Of a stretch of 64,000 nt of DNA, positions 19,065 to 29,200 are shown piece by piece. The stretch is from VYFG01 sp965204165 (lineage in GTDB: Bacteria; Pseudomonadota; Gammaproteobacteria; Arenicellales; Poriferihabitantaceae). Every line of letters begins with the position of its first letter. The stretch's first letter is position 1. The notes under the pieces are model-generated. The model worked only from the letters and a program-made list of their open reading frames with translations. It ran no database searches and had not been told where the DNA came from. The stretch lies in assembly GCA_965204165.1 (NCBI GenBank), contig OZ241969.1:2046001-2110000 (forward strand). The letters are read 5' to 3'. The position numbers were made by a program, and so were the translations under genes.

Positions 19065-19301
19065 TCAGTCGGTCCGCCATTCGGGCGTGCTGTCCAGAAT
19101 GTCCATCAGTTCGATAGCGTACTTCGCAAGGGCCGCGCGGTGTCCGTCATCGCCGCCCCCGATTTCGGCCAGCTTCCGGTCGAGGTCATCGTCCGGATTG
19201 CCCTCCGGGTCCATCAACCCGAGTTCGTATACCGTCTCGGCAAAACGCCTCTCAACACGCTCGATATCAATCACGATGCACACCTGCAGCCACGTCTGCA
19301 A
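19065..19301 (-). CDS. Small acidic protein of unknown function
   Basis: The 78-residue frame encodes an acidic, helix-forming sequence (IERVERRFAETVYELGLMDP, then DDDLDRKLAEIGGGDDGHRA) without signal peptide or membrane segment. The amphipathic pattern looks like a real protein. It lies between the XPB-like gene and the primase-helicase gene, on the latter's strand. I recognise no family. A later start at the Met of GLMDPEGN would leave about 50 residues. Confidence 0.4.
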   Translation of the reverse strand: MQTWLQVCIVIDIERVERRFAETVYELGLMDPEGNPDDDLDRKLAEIGGGDDGHRAALAKYAIELMDILDSTPEWRTD

Positions 19302-19580
19302 TCACACCCGGAAACGGCATGCGGTTCCCGAAGGACCCGGGACCGTGAAATCCGCACCCGGGGCATTCATTTCGACTATGCATCATCCGGATCCATGGTA
19401 ATCATGCTTGGAGAACGCTTGCGAAATCATTGCCCGACTCGGGGCGCCATTGAAAAACGACGGAGATGCGCAGATGCATATTGATACGCCTGAATGGAAT
19501 CAAATTCCCTTGCGCCATGCTTGTGGATTGCTCCTCATAATGGTATCGGGATTGTGTGATCCCTGTTGGGCCAGGGGCTG

Positions 19581-22001
19581 TCAAGGGTTATCCAAGGTCT
19601 CGACCGAATACCCGAGGCTCCGGTAACCAAGGACACGCTTTTCGCTCATGCGCCGAAGCAGGGGGACGGCGTCATCGACATAGTCGTAGACCAGCACTTC
19701 ACGTTTTTCCGGATGCAGCCGGTGCAGACGGCCCACATACTGCGCCAGCGTCCCCTTCCAGGATATCGGCATTGCGAGAAAGAGCGTGTCCAGGCGGGCA
19801 TCGTCGAATCCCTCGCCGATATAGCGGCCGGTTGCGACCAGAACCCGTTCCTCGGTCTCGGGGATTGAATCAATACGCTCCATGATCTCGCGGCCCTGAC
19901 GCACGCCCATTCCACCAGTGAGCAGCAGCACGTTGCGGGTAAAGGGGCCGAGCCTTTCGGCGAACTGCCTCGCGTGACCCTTGCGCTCGGTAAGGACAAT
20001 CGGCGACCGCCCCGATTCCAGGGCAGACATCACGTCATCGAAGATCTGGTCGTTACGCTCCCTGTCTGCCGCCAGTTCGGCGTAAATCCGCTGTATTTGC
20101 GGGGGGTCGTCGTCAGATTCCATCCGTATCCTGAACGAGGTCTTCCGCAGGATCGCCCGGTGCGTGAACGGGCGCCGGCGGGCCTGGGATCTCGCCTCGG
20201 CCCGAAACCGCACCGGTCCGCACTGCATGAAGACGATCGGATGGTGCCCGTCCTTGCGGGTGACGGTGGCGGAAAGACCAAGGACGTATCTGGCCCTTGA
20301 CCTGCGCGCGACCGCCTCGAAGCTGACGGCGGATACATGATGGCATTCGTCCACAACGACATGGCCGTAATCGGCGACAATGTCGTCGACCACACCCTTG
20401 TGAACAAGGCTCTGGATCATGCCGACATCGACGATGCCGGAAGGTTTTCTTCTGCCGCCCCCGATCCGCCCGACTGAGGACGAAGGAAGGCCGAGGAAAG
20501 ACCCAAGCCTGGCAATCCACTGATCCAGGAGCTGCCGGCGGTGCACGAGCACAAGGGCATTGGTGCCGCGGGCTGCGATGACGGATGCGGCAACCACCGT
20601 CTTGCCGAACCCGGTCGCCGCCGAAAGCACTCCGGTTTCGTGGCCGAGAAGGGCATTGGCCGCCGCCTTCTGGTCCGCGGTCAACTCGCCCTGGAAAACC
20701 GCCTCTAACGGGCGACCTTGATTGCGTTCATCCTGTAAGTGCATGTGAATGCCAACCTCTTCGAACAACTGCTCCATGGCATCCTGGCAACCACGCGGCA
20801 AGGCGATGTGATGGGACAGCAGTTCGGCGCAGGAGATGATGCGCGGAATACCGGATACGGAACGCCTCATCGCCTGTGCCCTGTAGAAGGACGGATTCTG
20901 GAATGCCGCCAGGCGAATGATCCTGTTTACCAGGCCGGGCGGGAGGCCGGCACGCGGGATATAGATCTGGTCGCCCGATATCGCCTCGATACTTTCCGGA
21001 AGGGACCCGCTGATTTCCGGAAGCGGTCGGCTGCGGGACGGCGGCGCCGTCCAGGGCGTCCCGTCCTCGTCATCCACCGGCAGGCGCAGACCAGTCACGC
21101 GGCCCTGCCGCTCCGCTTCCTGGACAATCCGTGTTGTGTCCGCCAAGGAGAGGCGGTCTATTGATGAAAGAAATAACCACTGGTCCCTGTGAGGTTCGAA
21201 ATTCCCGTCAAGGAACACGCTGTTGTCATATTCTCGAGGACCGTGCTGCAAAGGCAGGGCGATCAGGTTCCCGAAACCCCCGGATGGCATCACGTCCTGG
21301 CTGGGAAACAGACGGTCGTAGGATCCGAAGCCCATGCCCGGATTGGATTCCATGGCTCCGGTCAGCAGGCTGCTTCCAAGCCTGCGGGCAAGGGCGGCCG
21401 GGACCGGTTCGCAGAAGAAGATCCAGACATGCCCCCCGTTGCCGGAACGGGAACGCTCGAGCGCCGCCGGAACCTGCTTATCCCGGCAGGCATCCAGGAA
21501 AGCGCCCGCATCGTCCTGCCATGTCTCCCTGTCGAAATCCACGGCAAGGAAGCGGCAGGTATCGTCGGGCATCAGCGGGTAGATGCCCATCGTATGGTGT
21601 CCGCGCAGATGCCCGTCGACGGCTGCATTTGTGACCGGTACGAAAGCCTGGTTCGGGCAGTCTCCGCACCTGATCTGCGGTTTTCGGCAAGTGCCCGGTT
21701 CCCATTCCTTTTCACATGCAGGCGCGTAACCGCTCCTGCCGTTCCGGGTATTCTCCCATCGCCTCGGGAAGACATCCTCCCGGCCGGAAAACAGGGATCG
21801 GAACAGGGCTACCTTTTCGCTCGCGCCCGAATCGACCGTCACCAGTGAGCCGGCCGTTCGATTCCCAATCGAAGGGGGGACGCACGCCTCGAGTTCGGCA
21901 AGCCGTGACCGCAAACCGGATTGCTCGGCTTCAAGCTGCCGGAGGCGCTTCCGGATCAGGTCGATTTCTTCATTCGGGCACATGGTGCAAGAGGCAGCCA
22001 T
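19581..22001 (-). CDS. Primase (AEP)-SF2 helicase fusion, TOTE-type conflict-system protein
   Basis: The 806-residue protein opens with a coiled-coil (EEIDLIRKRLRQLEAEQSGL, about 11-30). A Cys-rich cluster follows (C96, C105, C112, C115) and then an archaeo-eukaryotic primase domain with the acidic pair FLAVDFDRE (154-157) and the SRSGNGGHVWIFF strand (184-196). From about 440 a superfamily 2 helicase follows: Walker A ATGFGKT (about 462-468), DECHH box (551-555), LGLSATVTRKDG, and a second RecA domain ending ATGRYIGEGFDDARLDTLFL and QYVGRLHRLHPEKREV. This matches the primase-helicase of TOTE conflict systems, thought to act on invading nucleic acid. A nuclease partner, usual in such systems, is not seen nearby. 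All catalytic residues look present. An ATG six codons later is an alternative start. Confidence 0.85.
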   Translation of the reverse strand: MAASCTMCPNEEIDLIRKRLRQLEAEQSGLRSRLAELEACVPPSIGNRTAGSLVTVDSGASEKVALFRSLFSGREDVFPRRWENTRNGRSGYAPACEKEWEPGTCRKPQIRCGDCPNQAFVPVTNAAVDGHLRGHHTMGIYPLMPDDTCRFLAVDFDRETWQDDAGAFLDACRDKQVPAALERSRSGNGGHVWIFFCEPVPAALARRLGSSLLTGAMESNPGMGFGSYDRLFPSQDVMPSGGFGNLIALPLQHGPREYDNSVFLDGNFEPHRDQWLFLSSIDRLSLADTTRIVQEAERQGRVTGLRLPVDDEDGTPWTAPPSRSRPLPEISGSLPESIEAISGDQIYIPRAGLPPGLVNRIIRLAAFQNPSFYRAQAMRRSVSGIPRIISCAELLSHHIALPRGCQDAMEQLFEEVGIHMHLQDERNQGRPLEAVFQGELTADQKAAANALLGHETGVLSAATGFGKTVVAASVIAARGTNALVLVHRRQLLDQWIARLGSFLGLPSSSVGRIGGGRRKPSGIVDVGMIQSLVHKGVVDDIVADYGHVVVDECHHVSAVSFEAVARRSRARYVLGLSATVTRKDGHHPIVFMQCGPVRFRAEARSQARRRPFTHRAILRKTSFRIRMESDDDPPQIQRIYAELAADRERNDQIFDDVMSALESGRSPIVLTERKGHARQFAERLGPFTRNVLLLTGGMGVRQGREIMERIDSIPETEERVLVATGRYIGEGFDDARLDTLFLAMPISWKGTLAQYVGRLHRLHPEKREVLVYDYVDDAVPLLRRMSEKRVLGYRSLGYSVETLDNP

Positions 22002-22124
22002 GGCAAATTACTGTCCATGGACTGCCTGAAGGATGCTATAGCCTGACCGGGTCGACCAAACGGAGTTTCATATGAAGGCTGAAGGCTTTCGGGGATTTCA
22101 TGTGTTCATTTTAACTGATTGATC

Positions 22125-22370
22125 TCATGACACGACTCTCCGCAGCTTCCCCTCGACCCCGTCGGCTGTCGACCGCCCGCCCCCGAGTTGATTCGCGGCC
22201 TTCGCGAGCATCATGCCTGCTTCGACCATGTCCTTGAGTGCAGCCACGGTTTCCTCTTGCGTGCATGGCTTTCCGGGATGCCGGTAACAGGCCACTGTAC
22301 GGCGCGGGTGGCCGGGGTCAGGGCGAGGAGGCGGGCGGCCGGTCAGGAAACGGAGAGCTGCGGTTGCCAA
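22125..22370 (-). pseudogene. Helix-turn-helix fragment (uncertain)
   Basis: The last 45 residues of this 81-residue frame (ETVAALKDMVEAGMMLAKAA, then NQLGGGRSTADGVEGKLRRV) resemble SANT/resolvase-type helix-turn-helix motifs, in which a conserved Leu-Gly-Arg-Ser turn is followed by a recognition helix. Here the turn is slightly extended. The first 35 residues are Pro/Arg-rich and probably not native, so this is best read as the tail of a decayed gene. Confidence 0.3.
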
Positions 22371-22692
22371 AGCAACGATTCCGAATACCGCAAGGATGTC
22401 CCGGGTTTTCCGCCTACGCCTGATTGCGCCTCGGGAGCTATGAATCCGGTTTCAAGGCCTGTTCGATGCTCGCTCGCGTTCTGGCCTGCATGGTCGCTGA
22501 ACCGCTCCACGCGTCCCTTCCGCCAGAGTGCTTCAATCTACATCGCTACCCCCGTAAGCCGCTCTTGCCGCTACCAGCCGGAAGCAACGGTTGCCGGGCG
22601 GGGATTCGCACTCCCCAAGGAAAACGCGCCTTTCCATGGCGCACTGAAACCGCGCTGAGTCCACACCCCGTATTAAGGGATCGAGATATAAG

Positions 22693-22760
22693 GGAACGAG
22701 TGCATCAGTCGCACATGCCCGGTTCCGTGAGGGGCGGGGTCCGATAACAACCCGCCTGCC
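22693..22760 (+). ncRNA. Candidate group II intron domain V/VI relic
   Basis: A 34-base segment (22693-22726) forms a hairpin with GGAAC/GTTCC closing the base and GTGC/GCAC near the tip. It is followed by GTGAGGGGCGGGG and a second stem (GGCGGG...CCCGCC) with unpaired A residues. The order and spacing match domain V/VI of the intact intron in this window (24923-24957), including the shared TGAGG just after domain V. No reverse transcriptase gene remains upstream. It lies immediately beyond the 3' end of the SNF2 gene, on the opposite strand. Confidence 0.4.
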
Positions 22761-22763
22761 CGG

Positions 22764-24872
22764 TCAGGTTCTTTCAGTCGTTGCAGAAAGGCTCGCAATG
22801 CGGGCCAGCGAGTTTGCCATCGTGGACACCGCACTTGAGTCGGCCAGATTGACCGTCAGTTTCATCTGACCGTCCTCGCCGGGCACCAGGCAGTTGTTCA
22901 ACTGTTTTTCAAATGTCTCCGCCAGCGCTTCCGTTTGCGGTACGGATTCACCGGCAGGCAGCAATTCCCCAAGCAGTTGAAAGGCTGCGACAAGCAATTG
23001 CCCTCCGGCATCGGAGACCCTGCGCTGCCGTTCAGCCGCCTGTTCCGCATTTCGTTGCGCAGTACTGTCAACGGGCGCTTCCGGCACTGCGCCGAGCAGC
23101 ACCTCCAGCCTGCGTTTCAACTCCTCCATGCCGCTGATCATGTCCACCCTGTCCGCGCCGGCATCCGGGTCCAGCGCCGCCATCGCCAGATCCTGCTTGG
23201 CTGACAGCGTGGCCAACAGGTTTTCCTCAAGAGTATCCTGGGTCACGAGAATGTATATCTGGACCGGCTGTTTCTGTCCCATACGATGCGCACGGGCAAT
23301 GCGTTGCTCAAGCACCGCCGGGTTCCAGGGCAAGTCGATATTGATGACGGTGTTGGCGGCCTGCAGGTTCAGGCCGGTGGCTCCGGCGTTGGTGGTCATG
23401 AAGAGCTGGCACTGCAACCTGTTCTGGAAACTGTCGACCAGTTGTCGGCGTCTTTTCTGCGGCACGCCGCCGTCAAGCCGCACGAATTCCATCGAACGCT
23501 TGTGCAGCAACGGCTCGATCAGATCCAGCATGGATGTCCATTCCGAAAACAGAATGATCTTGCGATTGTCCTCGCGGCTCAACTGTTCCAGCAGTCCGTC
23601 CAGCTCTTCAAGCTTGCTTGAGCTGCCCGGTGGCTCCCGCGTGACCAGGTAGGTGCTGTTGGCGGCCATCCGGCTCAACAGCAGAGCCTTTTGCAGGCGC
23701 AACAAGTCCATTTCGGTCAGGAACTTCTTTCTCAGTATGGCGCTGATCGTCATGCGCTGGGCGTTGCTGAGGTCCAGTTGCTCCCGGGTAGGCGCAATGC
23801 GTATGATTTCGGTGGTTCGGGGAGGCAACTCCAGGCGTACCGATGCACGGGTGCGGCGCAACAGCACGGGGGCAAGCTTCTCGCGCAATTCCTTGAGATT
23901 GCGGTAACCCAGCACCTTGCCTTTCTCGTCCACCACCCGATGGCGGTGCTGGAAGCGAAATGCCGGACCCAGACGGCGGTCATCGATGAATTCCACCACT
24001 GAATACAGGTCGTCCAGGCGATTTTCGAGCGGCGTGCCGGAAAGCACCAGCGCGAAGGTGGATGTCAGGGACTTGATGGCCCTGCTGGTCTTGGCCTCCC
24101 AGTTCTTGATCCGCTGTCCTTCGTCAAGCACGACAAGATCCCAGGCCTGTTGCCGAACCGGTTCGAGATCACGCAGGATCTGCTCATAGTTGCACAAGGT
24201 GAAAAAAACCGGGTTCCGGTATTGCCTCGCCCGATCACCGGCGCCTCCAAGCACGATCTGACAGTCACGATCGCAGAAGCGCCGGATCTCAACCTGCCAT
24301 TGGGACTTGAGCGACGCAGGCGAAATGACCAGCACGCGTTTTATGTCTGCTTCATTGGCCAGCATTTCGGCAACACCGATACCCTGTATCGTCTTTCCGA
24401 GCCCCATCTCATCCGCCAGGATGGCGCGGCCTGCACCGACGGCAAAGGCGATGCCGTCAAGCTGGTACGGCAACAGGGGGGTTTTCAGCAGGCTTTCGCG
24501 AAGCGGGTGGCCGGCAGGGTCCCGCCGTATTTCCGCAACCCTCGCGGCAATCCGTTCCTGAAACAGCTTTCGCTCGATATAGGTTTCGGCATCCGGATAA
24601 ACCAGTACGGACTCTCCCATCTGCTCCAGTTTCCAGATGCACTGAAGCAGGCGATGCACGTCGGTAATGGCCTTGCCCGCATAAGGTTTGACAAGCTTCC
24701 CGCACTGCGGATCCAACTGCTCCGGCAGGAGCAAGCGCAACTCCAATGTCTTGTCGTACAACAGATGCACGGCAATCCGGTCCTGAACGTGAGCACGGGT
24801 GGGTATTCCACGGCAAAGTTGCCACCCATTCCACGCTGAAAGTTGCCACCGATTCCACGGCAAAGTTGCCAC
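22764..24872 (-). CDS. SNF2-family DNA-dependent ATPase, 5'-truncated by IS21 insertion
   Basis: About 680 native residues carry all SNF2 motifs. These are ADEMGLGKTIQGIGVAEML (Walker A), LDEGQRIKNWEAKTS (motif II with DEGQ in place of DEAH/DEGH), LSGTPLENRLDDLYSVVEF, FSEWTSMLDLI, and NAGATGLNLQAANTVINIDL followed by RAHRMGQKQ (motifs V-VI). Related bacterial Snf2 proteins are usually about 1,000 residues with an N-terminal region, often a SWIM zinc finger, which is absent here. The native sequence begins near PTRAHVQDRIAVHLLYDKTL (about 24803). The 23 residues before it are translated from IS terminal repeats, starting at a GTG (24872). Whether this hybrid start is used is unknown. It is probably a broken gene that still has an intact motor. 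Confidence 0.8.
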   Translation of the reverse strand: MATLPWNRWQLSAWNGWQLCRGIPTRAHVQDRIAVHLLYDKTLELRLLLPEQLDPQCGKLVKPYAGKAITDVHRLLQCIWKLEQMGESVLVYPDAETYIERKLFQERIAARVAEIRRDPAGHPLRESLLKTPLLPYQLDGIAFAVGAGRAILADEMGLGKTIQGIGVAEMLANEADIKRVLVISPASLKSQWQVEIRRFCDRDCQIVLGGAGDRARQYRNPVFFTLCNYEQILRDLEPVRQQAWDLVVLDEGQRIKNWEAKTSRAIKSLTSTFALVLSGTPLENRLDDLYSVVEFIDDRRLGPAFRFQHRHRVVDEKGKVLGYRNLKELREKLAPVLLRRTRASVRLELPPRTTEIIRIAPTREQLDLSNAQRMTISAILRKKFLTEMDLLRLQKALLLSRMAANSTYLVTREPPGSSSKLEELDGLLEQLSREDNRKIILFSEWTSMLDLIEPLLHKRSMEFVRLDGGVPQKRRRQLVDSFQNRLQCQLFMTTNAGATGLNLQAANTVINIDLPWNPAVLEQRIARAHRMGQKQPVQIYILVTQDTLEENLLATLSAKQDLAMAALDPDAGADRVDMISGMEELKRRLEVLLGAVPEAPVDSTAQRNAEQAAERQRRVSDAGGQLLVAAFQLLGELLPAGESVPQTEALAETFEKQLNNCLVPGEDGQMKLTVNLADSSAVSTMANSLARIASLSATTERT

Positions 24873-24882
24873 TCATTCCACG
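24804..24882. repeat. Left terminal repeats of the IS21 element
   Basis: Three copies of a roughly 26-base unit (ATTCCACGGCAAAGTTGCCA and variants) lie in direct array. A fourth part-unit continues on the far side of the intron at 26889-26905. Such multiple end repeats are typical IstA binding sites in the IS21 family. Confidence 0.8.
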
Positions 24883-24922
24883 GTCCGAGTAAGAGGGGGT
24901 GTTACCACGCCCCTCTCCTCAC

Positions 24923-24957
24923 AGAACCCTGCGAGCGCGATTGACGCACAAGGTTCC
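24923..24957 (-). ncRNA. Group II intron domain V
   Basis: The 35-base hairpin has GAACC/GGTTC at its base and a GTGCG/CGCGC upper stem closed by a short loop. It lies 18 bases after the maturase stop codon, where domain V is expected. TGTGAGGAGAGGGGCG follows and begins the domain VI stem. Confidence 0.6.
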
Positions 24958-24974
24958 TCACGCAACAGATTCGC

Positions 24975-26285
24975 TCAGGTAGCATAGATCGAACGAACGA
25001 CCCTCGCATTCGGCAGTGGGAATCTCCTTAGTATGGCAAGCATGCGGTCCCAACTCAGATAGCCGTCGCGGCTCCGGCGCGACAGCGCCTTCTTCCACAC
25101 ATGGCCAACCCGATACCGGAAGTTGCCAAGACGTTTGCCGTTCCCTGTGCGCCCATAGTAGGCACAATGCCCCTTGATGACCCGCGACAGATACGCATGC
25201 TGTTCCTTCAGCGTCCGGTGCCTGTTGGCCTTGCACCAGTCATGCACCGATTTCACAGCCCGGGCAAAGCGCGACTTGGCCGTGACCTGACGAACTACCC
25301 TGTTTCCTTTCCTCGACGTTCCCCATACATGGGTGAAGCCGAGGAAGTCAAAGCTCGCGCCTTTCTTGCCTTTCCCTCGCGGAGGCCGGAAGTCCAGGAA
25401 CCGCGTCTTGGTCTCGTGGAGCGTGAGCCCGTACTTGCCAAGCCGCTTGCCCAGAACCCCCAGCACCCGGCGGGCGTCCATCTCATGGGTAAAGGTCATT
25501 ACCCAATCGTCGGCGTATCTCACCAGCTGGCTGCCTCCCTTCAACCGGGGCTTCACCACTTCCTCGAACCACTTGTCCAGCACATGGTGCAGGTAAATAT
25601 TCGAGACCAAGGGCGAGATCACCCCACCCTGCGGTGTTCCCGTTTCCGTTCGCCTCAAGTTGCCCTCTTCCAGTATTCCCGCCTTGAGCCACTTGTCAAT
25701 CATCTTCCTCACCACGCCGTCCCTGATCCGCAGGTCGAGCGCCTCCCGGAGGCGGTCATACGGGATACTGTCGAAGTAGGATTTCAGGTCCACCTCGACC
25801 ACCCACCGCTGGCCCTTCTTCATGATGCCCGCGTCAAGCGCGTCCAACGCATCATGACAGGACCGACCGGGCCTGAAGCCGTATGAACAGGGCAGAAAGT
25901 CCCGCTCGTAGATCGGCTCCAGCAACATCAATATCGCCCGTTGCGCCACCTTGTCTTCAAACGTCGGAATGCCCAAGGGCCGCATCCTGCCGTCCGCTTT
26001 CGGTATCCAGTGCCGCCGCACCGGCGGCGCGAAGTAGCTGCCCGACCTGATCCGGTTCAGGAGATCCGCAAGATTGGATTCCAGCCCCTTCTCGTAGTCC
26101 GCAGCCGTCACGCCGTCGATGCCTGCCGCCCCGTCCTTCCGCGTCCGGCGATACGCCTCGTGCATCCAGTCGATGTCGATCAGATGGTGCAGGGACGTGA
26201 ACACCCGGTCCGGGTATTCGCTCGCCTGTTCGGCTATCCACTGCTGTTTCGTGTACGTGTTGGTAGAACTCAGTGTTTCTTTCAT
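24975..26285 (-). CDS. ltrA: Group II intron reverse transcriptase/maturase
   Basis: The 436-residue protein (from MKETLSSTNTYTKQQWIAEQ) has the reverse transcriptase blocks RKDGAAGIDGVTAADYEKG, PLGIPTFEDKVAQRAILMLL, YGFRPGRSCHDAL, VEVDLKSYFDSI (first catalytic Asp about 166), TPQGGVISPLVSNIYLH and the catalytic YADD (257-260). The C-terminal 100 residues are the maturase (GIIM/X) domain that binds the intron RNA (LKEQHAYLSRVIKGHCAYYG). There is no C-terminal HNH endonuclease, so insertion probably uses nicks at replication forks or single-stranded targets. It looks complete and active. A longer frame to 26366 exists, but the ATG at 26285 gives the usual N-terminus. Confidence 0.92.
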   Translation of the reverse strand: MKETLSSTNTYTKQQWIAEQASEYPDRVFTSLHHLIDIDWMHEAYRRTRKDGAAGIDGVTAADYEKGLESNLADLLNRIRSGSYFAPPVRRHWIPKADGRMRPLGIPTFEDKVAQRAILMLLEPIYERDFLPCSYGFRPGRSCHDALDALDAGIMKKGQRWVVEVDLKSYFDSIPYDRLREALDLRIRDGVVRKMIDKWLKAGILEEGNLRRTETGTPQGGVISPLVSNIYLHHVLDKWFEEVVKPRLKGGSQLVRYADDWVMTFTHEMDARRVLGVLGKRLGKYGLTLHETKTRFLDFRPPRGKGKKGASFDFLGFTHVWGTSRKGNRVVRQVTAKSRFARAVKSVHDWCKANRHRTLKEQHAYLSRVIKGHCAYYGRTGNGKRLGNFRYRVGHVWKKALSRRSRDGYLSWDRMLAILRRFPLPNARVVRSIYAT

Positions 26286-29200
26286 CGTTTCCCACCAGTG
26301 GGTCTGTATGCATGACGCCCCGCTTTCCTCCAGCGGGTCCCGATGGCCACGGTTCCCCGCCTTCAACGGTACTATCAGGGCGCTAAGACCACCTGCATCC
26401 CGTCCCTTCGGCTTATTGATTCGCCAGCCGGTACCACCTCTGTAGCCTGTCTACTCGTGGTTCGCTCGCGCGCTCCCGGCGACCGCAGACCTGTCGCCGG
26501 GCCGGGGCTTTGTGCCGGTGCCCCACAACCGTACTCTCAAGGTGGAGAATGCAGGTTCTCCCAGGTTTCCCGGCAGTCCATCCCGTGGCTTTGCGCCGCT
26601 CCAGCGACCCCGGACGGCCCTGCTGTGCCTCGCCATTGCGGCACCGCAGGTGCTGCCCCCAGCCTTTCAACACTGAAGGCGCCATCGATTAGTGCATATC
26701 GAGGCTCAATAACGCCGCTTCGCCACCTGCTGTGTACGCTTCACGACGTGCGTTGCCGTACGCCATGCAACACTGACCTCCGGCCGGTGGGCTGCACCTT
26801 TACCGGGCAGGAGTCGAACCTGCTGGACTGCGATAAATGGTTTCACTATGTCATAGTAGCCTCCACTTCAGGACTTTGCCTGGCGCAATGAAAGTTGCCA
26901 CTTTCACCAAGGCATACCCTCCCATCGGAGCCGAACGACGCATGATTGACAACCCGGTATGGTGCCCGCCTTTTCAACGAGGAGGCACCCATGCCACACA
27001 AGAGTCTATCCATGCGCAAAATCAAGGAAATCCTGAGGCTGAACCAGCAAGGGTTGAGCAACCGGGAAATCGGCAGGATCTGCAGGATCAGCCACACCAC
27101 GGTCAGCAACTATCTGTTGCGGCTGGACCAGGAGGGGCTTTCGTGGCCACTTCCGGATAATCTGAACGACGCCGATCTCGAGCGGCGCCTGTTTCCACCG
27201 CCGGAGCCCCGGCGGCTGGCCAGGAAGCGGGGGGTCCCGGACTGGGTGTACATCCACAAGGAGCTCCGTCGCAAGGGCGTGACCCTGCAACTGCTGTGGG
27301 ACGAGTACCGGGAGGGGAACCCCGAGGGATACGAGTATTCCTGGTTCTGCCGGCACTACCGCAAGTGGGCCGGCAAGCTGGATCTGGTGATGCGGCAGGA
27401 CCACAAGGCGGGTGAGAAGCTGTTCGTGGACTACGCCGGCATGACGGTGGGGATCATCGACCCGTCCACGGGGGAGGAGCGCCAGGCCCAGCTCTTCGTG
27501 GCGGCGCTGGGTGCGTCGGGCTACACCTATGCCGAGGTCACCTGGACCCAGGGACTGGAAGACTGGATCACGTCCCACCAGAACTGCTTCTCCTGGATGG
27601 GTGGCTGTCCCGAGATTGTCGTGCCCGACAACCTGCGGTCCGCGGTGGTGAAGGCCCACCGGTACGAGCCCGACATCAACCCCACCTACCAGGAAATGGC
27701 GGAGCACCATGACCTGGCTGTGGTGCCTGCGCGCGTCCGGCGCCCGCGGGAGAAGGCTAAAGCGGAATTGAGCGTGCTTTTGGCAGAGCGCTGGATCCTC
27801 GCGGCCCTGCGCAACCGGCGGTTCTTCTCCCTGCGGGAGGTCAACATCGAGATCGGGCAGCTGCTGGAGAAACTCAACAACAAGCCGTTCCAGAAGCTCC
27901 CCGGCAGCCGCCGGGAACTCTTCGAGGAGCTCGACAGGCCGGCCCTGAAACCACTGCCCCGGGAGCCCTACGAGTTCGCCGAGTGGAAGAAGGTCCGGGT
28001 CCACAGCACGGACTATCACGTCGAGTTCGACAGGCACTGGTACTCCGTTCCCTGCGCACTCGTCGGGATCGAGATCGAACTCCGGGTCACCCGCAACACC
28101 GTCGAATGCCTCCACAAGGGCCGGCGGGTCGCCAGCCACCGGCGCTCCTGGCTGCGGGGCAGGCACACCACTGCCTCGGAACACATGCCAGAGAAGCACC
28201 GCAAGGTGGGGGAATGGTCCCCGGAGCGCATCGTCGCATGGGCCGGAAAGGCTGGCCCTGACACCGCGGCGCTGGTGAAGAAGATGATGGACTCACGCCA
28301 ACATCCCCAGCAGGCCTTCCGCGCCTGCCTCGGCATCATGCGCCTCGGCCAGTCCTACGGCAACGAGCGGCTCAACGCCGCCTGCAAACGGGCCCTGTAC
28401 CTGAAGACCCTCAAGTACCGGAGCGTCGAGGCGATCCTCAAGAACGGACTCGACCGGAAAAAACCGGAGCCCGTCCAGGAGTCCATCCTTCCGGATGATC
28501 ACGGGAATGTCCGGGGCCCCTCCTATTACCACTGACCACTTAAATTCAACGACAACCGGAGAAACCGACATGTTGAACCATCCCACCCTGGACAAGCTCC
28601 AGAAACTGAAACTCACCGGCATGGCCGCGGCCCTCGCCGACCAGACGAGTATATCCGACATCGACGAACTCGACTTCATGGAGCGCCTCGGGCTCCTCGT
28701 GGACCGGGAGGCCACCGAGCGGGAAGACCGCCGGCTCACCGCCCGCCTGCGGCTCGCCAGGTTCAGGCACAACGCCGCCATGGAGGATATCGACTACCGT
28801 GCCCCCAGGGGCCTCGACAGGGGCCTGATGCAGTCACTGGCAGCCTGCCGCTGGGTCGCCGACCATCTCAACATCCTGATCACCGGACCCACCGGCGTGG
28901 GCAAGACCTGGATCGCCTGTGCGCTGGCGCAGAAAGCGTGCCGGGAGGGATACCATGCCCGGTATGTCCGTTTCCCCGCACTGCTGCGGGACCTGGCCGT
29001 CGCCAAGAGGGACGGGCGGTATCCCAAGCTGCTGTCGGCCCTCGCCAGGGTCGACGTCCTGCTGATCGACGACTGGGGCCTTGAGAACATGAACACCGAA
29101 AACCGCCGCGACCTGCTGGAACTCCTCGAGGACCGGTACGGGGCCCGCTCCACCGTGGTGACCAGCCAGCTGGCGGTGGAGAGCTGGTACGAAGGGGTCG

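Larger units (their letters stand above)
24883..26888 (-). mobile_element. Group II intron inserted in the IS21 left terminal repeats
   Basis: The element comprises a maturase/reverse transcriptase gene followed by a domain V-like hairpin (24957-24923) and a GAGAGGGGCGTGGTAACACC... stem as domain VI, all on the minus strand. The boundaries were inferred by restoring the interrupted IS repeat: removing 24883-26888 joins GTGGCAACTTTCA to CGTGGAATGAG, a normal repeat unit. The resulting 3' end is AC, as expected for AY-ending introns. The 5' end reads TTGCGCC rather than GTGCG, so either the first base is changed or the 5' boundary is off by a base or two. Confidence 0.75.
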